A stretch of 50,485 nt of DNA from Thermoplasmata archaeon (GTDB lineage: Archaea; Thermoplasmatota; Thermoplasmata; Lutacidiplasmatales; UBA184), in the NCBI GenBank assembly GCA_022750375.1, contig JAKIVU010000008.1, positions 1 to 50,485 of the forward strand, written 5' to 3'. The notes under the pieces are model-generated. The model saw nothing but the letters and a program-made list of their open reading frames with translations, did not search any database and was not told the origin of the DNA. Made by a program: the position numbers and the translations under genes. Of this stretch, positions 26,678 through 35,708 are shown in pieces. Position 1 is the stretch's first letter. Each line of letters opens with the position of its first letter.

Positions 26678-27742
26678 CTACCGCATCGGGAAACCGAGCG
26701 CCGCGAGGAGTCGGGGAATCATCACATCGTACCGGGGACCCTTGTCAAAGTGCCCGCCGTCGAACTCTTCGAAGTCGACCTTGGCGCCGTGCCGTCGAGC
26801 GGCCCCCGCCAAGATGCGCGCGCTCACGTCGAGGCCGAACTCGTCCCGCAGCCCGCCGTCGAGGTACAGATACCCGAGCTTTCGCACGGCCTCGGCGTAC
26901 CTCGGTGTTTCGAGCATTCGCACCGGATCCCAGGCGAGCCATCGGGACCACGTCTCTGGGACGATCGCCCCCGTCTCGAGGTCGAACGGCATATCGAAGC
27001 GACCGGGCTCGGACTCTCGCGGGGAGTAACACGATGCGTAGGCCATCGTCGAGAGTGTCCGCGCCAACGGATTCGTGGGCGAAAACCCCGGCGTCGTACG
27101 TTCGAAGATCGCTCGGAGGAACGCCTCGGGTCCGCCCGCCTTTCGGATCTCCCGGAAGGCGACGGGAAAGTCCGGTGGGTAGCAGTACTCGAAGTAGGCG
27201 TCCCCCGCGTTCGAGCCGACCGCCCGGAACACATCGGGGTGACGGAGCGCCAGAACGACCGCTCCGAAGCCCCCGCTGGAGGTCCCGAAGACCGCGGTGG
27301 GGCCCGTTCGGTACCGCCGCTGAACCCACGGGACGAGCTCCTCCACGACGTAGTCCTCATACCGACCCGTCGCGGTCGAGTTGAGGTATTGGCTGCCGCC
27401 CAACGTGGTGAGGCAATCGGGCGCCATGAGCACCGTCTCCGCCGCTTTCCCGGTGCGGACCAATCGATCGAGTCTTCCCACGAGGGAATCCTCGAGGTAC
27501 CTCGGTCGCTGAAAGTGCGCGAGGCCGGTTCCGGAGTAGCCGCTGAGGTAGACGAGGAGAGGGCATCCCGCCGTTTCGCCGGACGGAGGGAGGTAGACTG
27601 GGACGTCGCGCTCGGTGGGGTCGTCCCACGGATTCCCGAGGAGCACCTTGCTCTGATGGCGATGAATCTCCGTCGCCCCGGCCCTGGGCCGGGGGAACAC
27701 CTCCTCGCTTCGTGCTTCGACCGGGACCCGCCAAGACTCCAT
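26678..27742 (-). CDS. Putative esterase (alpha/beta hydrolase, esterase D/enterochelin esterase-like)
   Basis: AVFGTSSGGFGAVVLALRHPDVFRAVGSNAGD nucleophile elbow; late His in EFDGGHFDKGPRYD; N-terminus uncertain. Confidence 0.8.
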   Translation of the reverse strand: MESWRVPVEARSEEVFPRPRAGATEIHRHQSKVLLGNPWDDPTERDVPVYLPPSGETAGCPLLVYLSGYSGTGLAHFQRPRYLEDSLVGRLDRLVRTGKAAETVLMAPDCLTTLGGSQYLNSTATGRYEDYVVEELVPWVQRRYRTGPTAVFGTSSGGFGAVVLALRHPDVFRAVGSNAGDAYFEYCYPPDFPVAFREIRKAGGPEAFLRAIFERTTPGFSPTNPLARTLSTMAYASCYSPRESEPGRFDMPFDLETGAIVPETWSRWLAWDPVRMLETPRYAEAVRKLGYLYLDGGLRDEFGLDVSARILAGAARRHGAKVDFEEFDGGHFDKGPRYDVMIPRLLAALGFPMR

Positions 27743-27913
27743 CAGGCCCTCCACACGCCGAGGCCGGAGAGGTTCAAGAAGCATCAGTTCGTGCGCGGAG
27801 GCGACCGCGGGCCAACGTTGTCCGGCTCCCGTCACCTTGATTTCAGCGTGGGGTCTGCAGGGCATATCGGGGGCGGCGGGGGCACGGTCTCGGTTTCGTG
27901 CACCCGAAGGAAG

Positions 27914-28243
27914 ATGGAACGGATCGGAGCATCGGAGTTCGAGGAAGACCGCCTTCGCCGGCCCGGAGTCTGGGCGATTGCCTTTCTGGCAGACTGGTGT
28001 CCTTTCTGCCGGGACTTTGACCCGAAGTTCGGCGAGCTGGCTGGTGACGGCCTCTACCACCTCGCCGTGGCGAACTTGACCGATGAGGAGAGCCCGCTCT
28101 GGGAACGATTCAAGATCGAGGTCGTGCCGACCGTCATCGTCTTTCGCGACGGAAAGTCGACCTTCCGGCGCGACGGCCGACTCGGACGAGGCCTCGGTCC
28201 AACCGACCTGAAAGCGATTCGAGACGCTCTCCCGCAAAAGTAG
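27914..28243 (+). CDS. Thioredoxin-fold protein
   Basis: AFLADWCPFCRDFDPKFGELA ... VVPTVIVFRDGK (cis-Pro). Confidence 0.88.
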   Translation: MERIGASEFEEDRLRRPGVWAIAFLADWCPFCRDFDPKFGELAGDGLYHLAVANLTDEESPLWERFKIEVVPTVIVFRDGKSTFRRDGRLGRGLGPTDLKAIRDALPQK

Positions 28244-28338
28244 TCGAACACGCCCGGCCCGTCGAGCCGTGGTTCTTCGAGAGGATCGGGAGTTCGACCC
28301 GCGTCATCGATTTAGACCCCCATCGACTTGGTCGCGAC

Positions 28339-29169
28339 GTGACGAACGGCGCGACGTCTCCGCGCACGGACGCGAAACCCGTCGCCCTCATCACCGGAGG
28401 CGGAACGGGGCTCGGCCGCGCCATCGGAGCGGCGCTGGCGGCGGACGGTTTCAACCTCGTCATCGCCAGTCGTTCCGCGGAGCATCTCGCCGCAGGCGCC
28501 GGCGAACTCCGTGGCAAAGGGGCGAGGGTCCTGGAGGTTCCGACCGACGTACGCGACCCCGCCCAGGTGGACCGCCTCCTCGAGGCGGTGCGAAAGGAGT
28601 ACGGACGGCTGGACGTCCTCGTCAACAATGCCGCGGGAAATTTCCTGGCCCCCGCGGAAAATATCACCCCCAACGGCTGGAGGGCGGTCGTGGGCATCGT
28701 GCTGGACGGGACGTTCTTCTGTTCGCGTGCCGCGCTGCCGCTGCTGCGCCAGTCGCCCACCCCCTCCATCGTGAACATCATCGCATCCTACGCCTGGATG
28801 GCCGGTCCCGGCACGGCACACTCGGCCGCCGCGAAGGCCGGCGTGCTCGCCCTGACCCGTACGCTCGCAGTCGAATGGGCGCAGTACGGCGTCCGCGTGA
28901 ACGCGGTCGCTCCCGGGCCGGTCCGTACGGAGGGAACCGACCGTCAGCTCTGGGTTTCGGAGGAGATCGTCGAGTCGGTCCGCCGCGGCGTTCCGCTCGG
29001 CCGATTCGGCACTCCCGAAGAGATCGCGGAAAGCGTACGATTCCTCGCGAGCACCCGAGCGAGCTACATCACCGGACAGGTCTTGGCTGTCGATGGGGGC
29101 CAGTGGCTCGGCAAGGGTGTGATGGATCTGCGGGGGCAGGCGTTCCCGCCCGACCCGAAATCGCCCTGA
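28339..29169 (+). CDS. SDR-family oxidoreductase (2,4-dienoyl-CoA reductase-like)
   Basis: ALITGGGTGLGRAIG, VLVNNAAGNFLAPAE, HSAAAKAGVLALTRTLAVEW; GTG start. Confidence 0.88.
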   Translation: MTNGATSPRTDAKPVALITGGGTGLGRAIGAALAADGFNLVIASRSAEHLAAGAGELRGKGARVLEVPTDVRDPAQVDRLLEAVRKEYGRLDVLVNNAAGNFLAPAENITPNGWRAVVGIVLDGTFFCSRAALPLLRQSPTPSIVNIIASYAWMAGPGTAHSAAAKAGVLALTRTLAVEWAQYGVRVNAVAPGPVRTEGTDRQLWVSEEIVESVRRGVPLGRFGTPEEIAESVRFLASTRASYITGQVLAVDGGQWLGKGVMDLRGQAFPPDPKSP

Positions 29170-29190
29170 CGAGCCTGCGTCCGCCGCCAG

Positions 29191-30045
29191 TCAGCTGCCG
29201 GGAACGTTCCTCTCGAGCAGGAAGGTGACCAGGATTCCGTTGTACTGGTGCGGGCGCACGATCTGGGGGACGCTCCCGGCCCCCGGGATCTCGAGGACCT
29301 GACTGTTGCGGAGGAGCCCGCCCAATTCGCGAGCGATGTCGTGGAGGAAGCCGGGGCTCTCGCTCCCCACGGTGAGCAGCGCGGGGAGCATCAACTCCCG
29401 AGAGGCGGCCCGGTCCGGCGCGCGGGCCGCGGGGTCATTGAACTCCTCCGACCAAAGGTAGAGGCTCCGAACCACGCTCTGCTGCGCCTCGGTGGGAAGA
29501 CGGTCCCAGGCACCCCGCTGGTCCGAGTACATCCCGACCAGCAGCTCCGCCGCCCGAGTTCGCTGACCGGCGCGGATCATCTCCTGGAGCCGACGCGCTC
29601 CATCGAGCAGTTCCTGGCCTTCGGACTCGGTGGTCGGGTCATCCGCGAGTAGTCCGATGAATGGTGGCTCGTGGATCGCGACGCTCCGGACCATTTCGGG
29701 ACGCTCGCTGGCGAGGCGGAGCGCGACCGCCCCCCCGTACGAGTGTGCGACCACGTGCGCGGGGAATACATTGAGCTCCTCGAGCAGGGCCGCGAGATCG
29801 GCGGCGTCGTCGCTCACCGGGTGGGGTCGGGGGGCTGTCCCGCTGTCGCCATGGCCCCGCCGGTCGTAGGTGACGACCTCCATGGACTGCGAGAGCCCCG
29901 GGACGACCTGGTCCCAGGATCGTCGGTCGGCCAACGATCCGTGGACCAGCACCACGGGGTCGCCGGAGACTCCGTGCACCTCGTACGCCAGAGGGATTCC
30001 GCGGACAGTTCGCATCGGCACGATCGGATCGATCTCGAGCGGCAC
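29191..30045 (-). CDS. Alpha/beta hydrolase
   Basis: VVLVHGSLADRRSWDQVVPGLSQ, YDRRGHGDSG, VAHSYGGAVALRLA. Confidence 0.92.
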   Translation of the reverse strand: MPLEIDPIVPMRTVRGIPLAYEVHGVSGDPVVLVHGSLADRRSWDQVVPGLSQSMEVVTYDRRGHGDSGTAPRPHPVSDDAADLAALLEELNVFPAHVVAHSYGGAVALRLASERPEMVRSVAIHEPPFIGLLADDPTTESEGQELLDGARRLQEMIRAGQRTRAAELLVGMYSDQRGAWDRLPTEAQQSVVRSLYLWSEEFNDPAARAPDRAASRELMLPALLTVGSESPGFLHDIARELGGLLRNSQVLEIPGAGSVPQIVRPHQYNGILVTFLLERNVPGS

Positions 30046-30200
30046 GCGAGCGTCGGGGCGACGCGCGAGATGGCGGCGAGGGCCGGCCGCCGTCTTAGCT
30101 TCCCGGGCGGGCCGCCGAGCCGAAGCCCTTTATGCCGCGGTCGCGGCTCACGGTCCGGTCACAGTCCGTGAGCGCGATCTTCCAGCGGCCGCTGTGCGAC

Positions 30201-30488
30201 ATGGGGAAAGCGTACGACTATTCGTTCCGCTCCTACGTCGGAGACCCGGACACGGGGGCGGGAGGTCCGTGCGACGATCATCCCCATCGGGTCGAGATGT
30301 TCTTCGCCACCGCCGACGCGAACTCCTCCACGGCGGAATGGCAGATCTTCTCGCTCTGCCCGGGACACGAAGACCAGTTGCGCGTCTACGACGCCCGGTT
30401 GCGTCCGCTCGGCGTCTCGACCCGATTCCGCTCGACCGACCGCTCCGCCGGCCTCCCGCCGCGCGCGGGAGCGAAGGCCCGAACATGA
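30201..30488 (+). CDS. Small hypothetical protein in operon with aldo/keto reductase
   Basis: MGKAYDYSFRSYVGDPDTG...HPHRVEMFFATADANSSTAEWQIFSLCPGHEDQLRVYDARL; ATGA overlap with next gene; TATA-like ctttatg at about 30128 argues against the ORF-track start at 30132. Confidence 0.55.
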   Translation: MGKAYDYSFRSYVGDPDTGAGGPCDDHPHRVEMFFATADANSSTAEWQIFSLCPGHEDQLRVYDARLRPLGVSTRFRSTDRSAGLPPRAGAKART

Positions 30489-31336
30489 GCCCGCTTCCAC
30501 TGGACGCCCTCTCGAGCCGGGTCCGGCTCAATCAGGGAACCGAAATGCCCGTGCTCGGACTCGGCGTCTTCCAGTCGCCTCCGGGTTCGGAGACGCGACA
30601 GGCGGTGGCTTGGGCGCTGGCCGAAGGCTACCGGCTGATCGACACCGCCGCGATGTACGGGAACGAGGCGGACGTGGGAGCGGCGGTCCGAGAGAGCGGC
30701 ATCCCCCGGGAGGAGATCTTCGTCACGACCAAGTTGTGGCATACGGACCACGGGTTCGAGGCGGCCCAGCGGGCCGGTCGGCGGAGCCTGGAGGCGTTGG
30801 GGATCGAGTACATCGACCTCTACCTGATCCATTGGCCCCGGGCGAACCCACCGTCCCAACGGCTGGACTCTTGGCGCGCCCTTGAGCGATTGAAAGAAGA
30901 CGGAGTCTGTCGTGCGATCGGCGTCAGCAACTATGCCATACGGCATCTCGAAGAGCTCGCCGGTCACAGCCATGTCACTCCGGCCGTCAACCAGGTCGAG
31001 TTCCATCCGTTCGTCTACGATCCGGAGCTGCTGACGTACTGCTCGGCGCACGGGATCCAGCCCGAAGCGTACAGCCCGCTCACACGCGACCGCCGGTTGG
31101 ACGACGCCACGATCGCGGACGTTGCGCGCACCCATGGGCGGTCTCCGGCGCAGGTCCTGATCCGCTGGGGGCTCCAGCACGGTGTGGTCGAGATCCCGAA
31201 GTCCGTCCGGCAGGAGCGGATCCGAGAGAACGCGAGGGTGTTCGACTTCACCCTCACCGCCGAGGAGATGACCCGACTCGACTCGCTTCGGGATCGCCGG
31301 CGGATCACGCAGTGGGACCCTGCCGAGATCCCCTGA
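30485..31336 (+). CDS. Aldo/keto reductase
   Basis: MPVLGLGVFQ, LIDTAAMYGNEADVG, TTKLWHTDHG, YLIHWP, GVSNYAIRHLEEL, QVEFHP, PKSVRQERIREN. Confidence 0.96.
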   Translation: MSPLPLDALSSRVRLNQGTEMPVLGLGVFQSPPGSETRQAVAWALAEGYRLIDTAAMYGNEADVGAAVRESGIPREEIFVTTKLWHTDHGFEAAQRAGRRSLEALGIEYIDLYLIHWPRANPPSQRLDSWRALERLKEDGVCRAIGVSNYAIRHLEELAGHSHVTPAVNQVEFHPFVYDPELLTYCSAHGIQPEAYSPLTRDRRLDDATIADVARTHGRSPAQVLIRWGLQHGVVEIPKSVRQERIRENARVFDFTLTAEEMTRLDSLRDRRRITQWDPAEIP

Positions 31337-31503
31337 GTGCACGCGCTGACGCGGAGGGAGGTCCGCCCGGGTCTCGCCGACAGCGGTTCCGGGGCCTATC
31401 CCCGGAGGGGTAGCGGGATCGAGCGCCGAGTGAGCCTGGGGGAGCAGCGCGGGGCACACCCTGCGTGTGTACGCTCTTAGCTGTCGGAGGGTTTTGCTCG
31501 GCC

Positions 31504-32970
31504 GTGTCGGTCCCCCAACGATCGAAGCCAGCGAGGGGAGCCGACGCTCGGCCATCCCGATCGGGACGGAGATCGAGGGCGTCTCGCCCGCAGGCGGAGC
31601 TGCGCGGGCTCCTGAGGGAACTCGCGGGGGGGGATGCCCTGGCGGCTCGACGGGCCGCCGCTCGGCTCGGAGTGCTGCGCGACCTCCGCGCCCGGGTCCC
31701 ACTCGAGACGGCGCTCACACGTCCGGACGTCGCGCTTCGGGTGAGTGCCGCCTCCGCGCTCGCTGAACTCGGTCAGCTGGAGAGCCGGGTCCCCCTGGAA
31801 TCGACGTTAGGCGATCCGGACTGGCGCGTCCGCGCCCAGGCGGCCTACGCCCTTTCCCGGTTCCACGACCCGAGGTCCACCGTGCTGCTGGCCGAAGTGC
31901 TGTCCAACGACCCGAGCGCTCTCGTCCGGAACGCCTGCGGCTTGGCGCTCGGACGGATCGGGGACCCGAGGGCGGTGCCCGCGTTGGTCGCCGCCCTGGA
32001 TGACCCGTCCGACCGCGTGCGACGGGAGGCGATCCTTGCCCTCGAGCGGTCGCACGATCCCGATGCCGCCGAAAGGGTCCGTCGCTTCCTCCGCGACCCG
32101 GTCCGCCGCGTTCGGATCGCGGCGACGGTAGTGATCGGGATCCGGCGTGACCACGGGGGCGTGGAATCCTTGCTCGCACATCTTCCGCGGTCCGACACGT
32201 GGGAGAAGCCGGCGCTCATGGTCGCGCTCGGACGTATCGGTACTCCCGAGTGCGGTGAGGCGCTCGCTCGGGCCACGGAAGACCCGATGCTCTGGGTCCG
32301 GGTCTGCGCGCTGCACGGCCTCGCGGAGATGCGCTCGCCTCGCACTCCCGCCGCCGCGGCGGGAAAGCTGAGGGACACGTCGTGGGCGGTCCGGGGCGCG
32401 GCGGCGCTGGCTCTCGGACGGGTCGCGGCTCGCGACATTCACCCCCAGCTCCTTCCGCTCCTCCAGGACGGGAGCCCCTGGGTTCGGCGGTGCGCGATCT
32501 ACGCCCTCGGGCAGTTGGAAAGGTCGGAGACCCTGCCCGAGATCCGCGGTGCGCTCGGCGACCCCGACGCCGAGGTTCGACTCGCCGCGATCTGGGCGCT
32601 CGGCCACCTCCGAGACGTCGAGTCCGCGCCCCGTCTGATCGGGCTCCTTCGGACCACCCGGCCCAGCGCCGTCTCCGATCGACCGGTCTTGATGCAGACG
32701 GAGGGAGCCGTCCGGCTCGTCTCCGACGCGGAGGCGCGACTGTTCGATGGACTCGTGGAGGCGGTCGGATCTCTCGCCATCGGACCGACCCGACCGGCCG
32801 CACGCCGGGCGCTCTCCGCCGCGCGTAAAGGCCTCACCGCGGCAGAACTCGACCGACTCGCGCGACTGCCGACGCCCCTCGGCTCGGGCGAGGACCGTCG
32901 GACGCTTCGCGACGTGTTCGACCCACCGACTCCCGCGCCACGCCCCCGGGCCCCTTCCGGCGGTACGTGA
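31504..32970 (+). CDS. HEAT-repeat (PBS lyase-like) protein
   Basis: Tandem units such as DPDWRVRAQAAYALSRFHDPRS, DPSALVRNACGLALGRIGDPRA, DPDAEVRLAAIWALGHLRDVES. Confidence 0.9.
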   Translation: MSVPQRSKPARGADARPSRSGRRSRASRPQAELRGLLRELAGGDALAARRAAARLGVLRDLRARVPLETALTRPDVALRVSAASALAELGQLESRVPLESTLGDPDWRVRAQAAYALSRFHDPRSTVLLAEVLSNDPSALVRNACGLALGRIGDPRAVPALVAALDDPSDRVRREAILALERSHDPDAAERVRRFLRDPVRRVRIAATVVIGIRRDHGGVESLLAHLPRSDTWEKPALMVALGRIGTPECGEALARATEDPMLWVRVCALHGLAEMRSPRTPAAAAGKLRDTSWAVRGAAALALGRVAARDIHPQLLPLLQDGSPWVRRCAIYALGQLERSETLPEIRGALGDPDAEVRLAAIWALGHLRDVESAPRLIGLLRTTRPSAVSDRPVLMQTEGAVRLVSDAEARLFDGLVEAVGSLAIGPTRPAARRALSAARKGLTAAELDRLARLPTPLGSGEDRRTLRDVFDPPTPAPRPRAPSGGT

Positions 32971-33019
32971 CCCGACCCGCGGGAGCCGAACTTAGCACGC
33001 AAACCGGAGCCGAGACTTC

Positions 33020-33042
33020 GCCGGAAACCGGGGTTTGCCGGC
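33020..33042. repeat. Inverted repeat upstream of ferredoxin promoter
   Basis: GCCGGAAACC-GG-GGTTTGCCGGC, one unpaired base. Confidence 0.5.
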
Positions 33043-33066
33043 GACCGGAACGCCGTGGCGGCGTGC

Positions 33067-33075
33067 CTTAATATA
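33067..33075 (+). promoter_or_regulatory. TATA box for ferredoxin gene
   Basis: cttaatata about 35 bp upstream of ATG 33106. Confidence 0.65.
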
Positions 33076-33105
33076 CCCGGCTTTCGTCGGCGAACTAGGT
33101 AAGCC

Positions 33106-33384
33106 ATGGTCAGCGTCGATGTGGCTCTCGAAAAGTGCACCGGGTGCGCCCACTGCCGCGATGTCTGCCCGGTCACCGTCTTCGAAATGAAACCGCGAGA
33201 CAACTGGCCGGACGTCGTGGACGACCCCGGGGTCGCCGCAAAGTTCCAGTTCCGAGGAGAGCGGTCGGCGGTCATCCACGGTCCCGACTGCATCATGTGC
33301 GAGGCGTGCCTGTTCGAGTGCGAAGGCGAGTGCATCACCATCGTCGACGACGAGGGGACGACGCACCTGTCGACGTACAAGTAG
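33106..33384 (+). CDS. 4Fe-4S ferredoxin-type protein
   Basis: CTGCAHCRDVCPV and CIMCEACLFECEGEC. Confidence 0.93.
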   Translation: MVSVDVALEKCTGCAHCRDVCPVTVFEMKPRDNWPDVVDDPGVAAKFQFRGERSAVIHGPDCIMCEACLFECEGECITIVDDEGTTHLSTYK

Positions 33385-33421
33385 ACCGGCGTCCGCGCCC
33401 GGACGGACGAACCGCGTCCGG

Positions 33422-34402
33422 TCAGAACGCCGGGTGGGTCGGTCGATAGAACGCCGTCTTCAGTACTGGCGATTCTCCTCCGGGGGGAAACCGCACGCGG
33501 ACCGCCGAGGCCCGGCCGAACGCCGTGAACTCGAGCGAGTACCAGACCGCGCTCCATTCTCCCGCCGCGGAGACGAACGCCTCGCCGAAGTGGTACGTCG
33601 ATTCGATCACCTCGCTCTTCCGGCGGGCGAGACCGTACGACCAGTCGAGCGCCTCTTCCGCGGAGTGCGGCGCCCCGGCGTGAGGCGGCGGCTCGATCGG
33701 GGCCTCGACCGTGTACGGGCCGTCCACGATCCCCCGCCCGAAGGCGTACCGTGCCCAGCGCGTCCTGACGCGTCCGCCGAGGTTCTCTTCCGAGAGCATC
33801 ACCCAGTTGAGCGGGTTCCCCGTGGGAACGACGGCGGAGTAGCCGCCGTCCTTCATCCGTCTCCCGACTACGTAGCGGCCGGCGAGACGTATCGCGAAGT
33901 ACGCTCCGAAGAACGCCATGAGCCCGTAGACGGTGAGCAGATACCAGGCGAACGGCACGTGGTTCCGCTCGACGCCGAGGAGGAGGTAGAACGACGCGAT
34001 CGAGATCGCCATCGTGAGGAAGTTGATCGCGCGGTCGGCGTCGAGGTGGAGCGGCTTGTTCGAGAACGGCAACAACGGCGGGACGGCGAAGTTCGTGAAC
34101 CCGTCCTGGAGGATGTGGGCGCAGCCGCCGACCTCCATGACGAGAAAATAGATGTACGGCGACCCCGGGGCGAGCATCGGCGCGACGATCGCGCCGACGA
34201 CGGCGACGATCGTCACCCCGGTGAGCGAGTGGGTGATCCCGTGGTGGCGGAGGATCGGAAAGCGCCGCGCGATCGGGAAGAACAGGGCGTCCGCGTCCGG
34301 GAGACCGCCCGCGAGCGCGCCGGCCGCGAGGTACGACGGCTGGAACCCGACGATGCCGAAGGTGACGAGGTAGGCGACGAGAACGTGGGTGAAGAGGTCC
34401 AC
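33422..34402 (-). CDS. DUF457-type membrane-bound metal-dependent hydrolase-like protein (paralogue 2)
   Basis: MDLFTHVLVAYLVTFG...GALAGGLPDADALFFPIARRFPILRHHGITHSLTG; same architecture as 14933..15913. Confidence 0.84.
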   Translation of the reverse strand: MDLFTHVLVAYLVTFGIVGFQPSYLAAGALAGGLPDADALFFPIARRFPILRHHGITHSLTGVTIVAVVGAIVAPMLAPGSPYIYFLVMEVGGCAHILQDGFTNFAVPPLLPFSNKPLHLDADRAINFLTMAISIASFYLLLGVERNHVPFAWYLLTVYGLMAFFGAYFAIRLAGRYVVGRRMKDGGYSAVVPTGNPLNWVMLSEENLGGRVRTRWARYAFGRGIVDGPYTVEAPIEPPPHAGAPHSAEEALDWSYGLARRKSEVIESTYHFGEAFVSAAGEWSAVWYSLEFTAFGRASAVRVRFPPGGESPVLKTAFYRPTHPAF

Positions 34403-34424
34403 GGAGAGGAGGTCGGGCCGCTGG

Positions 34425-34691
34425 CTAGAGCAGTCCCTCTTCCATCACCTCGACTGATTCCACGTGCGGGATCTTGGCGAGCGCGTGCTCGGTCGAGTCG
34501 AGGATCCCTCCGGTGTCGTCCATGGTGACGGAGATCAGGAGCGACTTCAGGCCGTAGGCGATGTCCTTCACCTGCATGCCGCGGATCGTGACCCCCACGG
34601 GCAGCGAGGTCGTGACCTGCTTCGCCACGTCCTGAAGGTCGGTCTCGACGCCGTGGGGCATCAAGCGGAACAGCACGGCGACTCGACCCAT
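34425..34691 (-). CDS. ef1b: Translation elongation factor aEF-1 beta
   Basis: MGRVAVLFRLMPHGVETDLQDVAKQV...IAYGLKSLLISVTMDDTGGILDSTEHALAKIPHVESVEV. Confidence 0.93.
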   Translation of the reverse strand: MGRVAVLFRLMPHGVETDLQDVAKQVTTSLPVGVTIRGMQVKDIAYGLKSLLISVTMDDTGGILDSTEHALAKIPHVESVEVMEEGLL

Positions 34692-34701
34692 ACGCGACCC
34701 C

Positions 34702-34878
34702 TCAGGGACCTTCGAAGTTGCACTTCGGGCAATGGTAGGGAACGCTCTGGTCGCGGCACCGGGCGCAGCGGCCGATCACCGCGTCGCCGCAGCTCGGGCA
34801 CGGGAACTGCGTAGCGCCCTTCGCGGGGACCGCCCGACCGCACGACGTGCAGCGGAGATCGACCCGGGTTTCCATCAT
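34702..34878 (-). CDS. Small four-CxxC zinc-ribbon protein (58 aa), HVO_2753-like
   Basis: Reads [58 protein letters not shown]; next to aEF1B; just below the ORF-track cutoff. Confidence 0.9.
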   Translation of the reverse strand: MMETRVDLRCTSCGRAVPAKGATQFPCPSCGDAVIGRCARCRDQSVPYHCPKCNFEGP

Positions 34879-34886
34879 GAAATCGC

Positions 34887-35708
34887 CTACTTGCGCGCGG
34901 GGTTGCGCCGGCGGGCGGCGACCCGGGTGACGAATATAAAGATGGCCCCGAAGAACGCCACCGCTCCCGCCACGTACCAGAGCGTGTAGTCCGGCGGGGG
35001 TCCCGGAATGTAGAACGACGCCGAGAACGATGTGGCGCCTCCCTTGAAGGTGACGAGGCCGTGTTCGTTCACGAGCGACACCGTGAACGTGTGGGTACCG
35101 GCCCCAAGGCCGAGGGTCGCGTACGAGAACGTGGCCGGGTACGTCTCTCCGGCCGTCAGGCTGGGCACATGGATCGTCCCCACCGGAGTGCCGTCGAGCG
35201 CAACGGTCAGCGGGAACCCGATGATCGTGCTCGCGCTGTTGGAGACCAGGGTGACGCTGAGGGTGTACGGTTGCACCACGGACACTACGTAGGTGAGGTT
35301 GATCGAGTCGTTCTCGGCCTGGTAGGTCGAGCTGACCTCGACCAGGATCGTGAGGACCTCCGCGATGTTGCCGACGGCGAGCAGGGTCGGGTGTCCCGAG
35401 ACGTTGGTGATCGCCGACTCGGAGGGCGTGACCGACACGCCGGTGAGATTCTCTCCGGTGACGGAGGCGAAGTAGGTGACGTTCCCGATCAGGGTGCCGT
35501 TGGCGGCGTACGCCGGGCCACCCGTCCCATTGATCGTGTAGTACTTGTTGGTGTTGTAACCGAGCACGGTCGGGCCGGTGATGTTCCCGACGAGTGAGCC
35601 CGTCGCCGCGGGCGTCGGATGGGCGGTCGCGACCCCCGGAGCGCCGAGTACGATGCCGCCCGACAGGAGTACGAGCGCGACGATCACGAAAGCGGAGGCG
35701 AGCCTCAT
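34887..35708 (-). CDS. Secreted, C-terminally membrane-anchored surface protein
   Basis: ATG at 35708: signal peptide [29 protein letters not shown]; multiple N-x-S/T sequons; C-terminal TM then [16 protein letters not shown] overlap with the aglB-like gene. Confidence 0.85.
   Translation of the reverse strand: MRLASAFVIVALVLLSGGIVLGAPGVATAHPTPAATGSLVGNITGPTVLGYNTNKYYTINGTGGPAYAANGTLIGNVTYFASVTGENLTGVSVTPSESAITNVSGHPTLLAVGNIAEVLTILVEVSSTYQAENDSINLTYVVSVVQPYTLSVTLVSNSASTIIGFPLTVALDGTPVGTIHVPSLTAGETYPATFSYATLGLGAGTHTFTVSLVNEHGLVTFKGGATSFSASFYIPGPPPDYTLWYVAGAVAFFGAIFIFVTRVAARRRNPARK

Noticed and set aside
27743-27913. tRNA-like strings (GGTTCAAGA, CCTGCAGA) in the esterase/thioredoxin divergent gap
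   Set aside because: Flanking stems do not pair; some of this may be the N-terminal coding region of the esterase.
31337-31503. Possible structured RNA (SRP-like GAGCAGC string; CCGGGG-cctat-CCCCGG hairpin)
   Set aside because: No SRP GGAA tetraloop context, no RNase P signatures and no tRNA T-loop; likely just the spacer and promoter of the HEAT-repeat gene.
33390-33405. Hairpin CGTCCG-CGCC-CGGACG after the ferredoxin stop as a terminator
   Set aside because: No adjacent T-tract on either strand; short GC hairpins are expected by chance in this composition.
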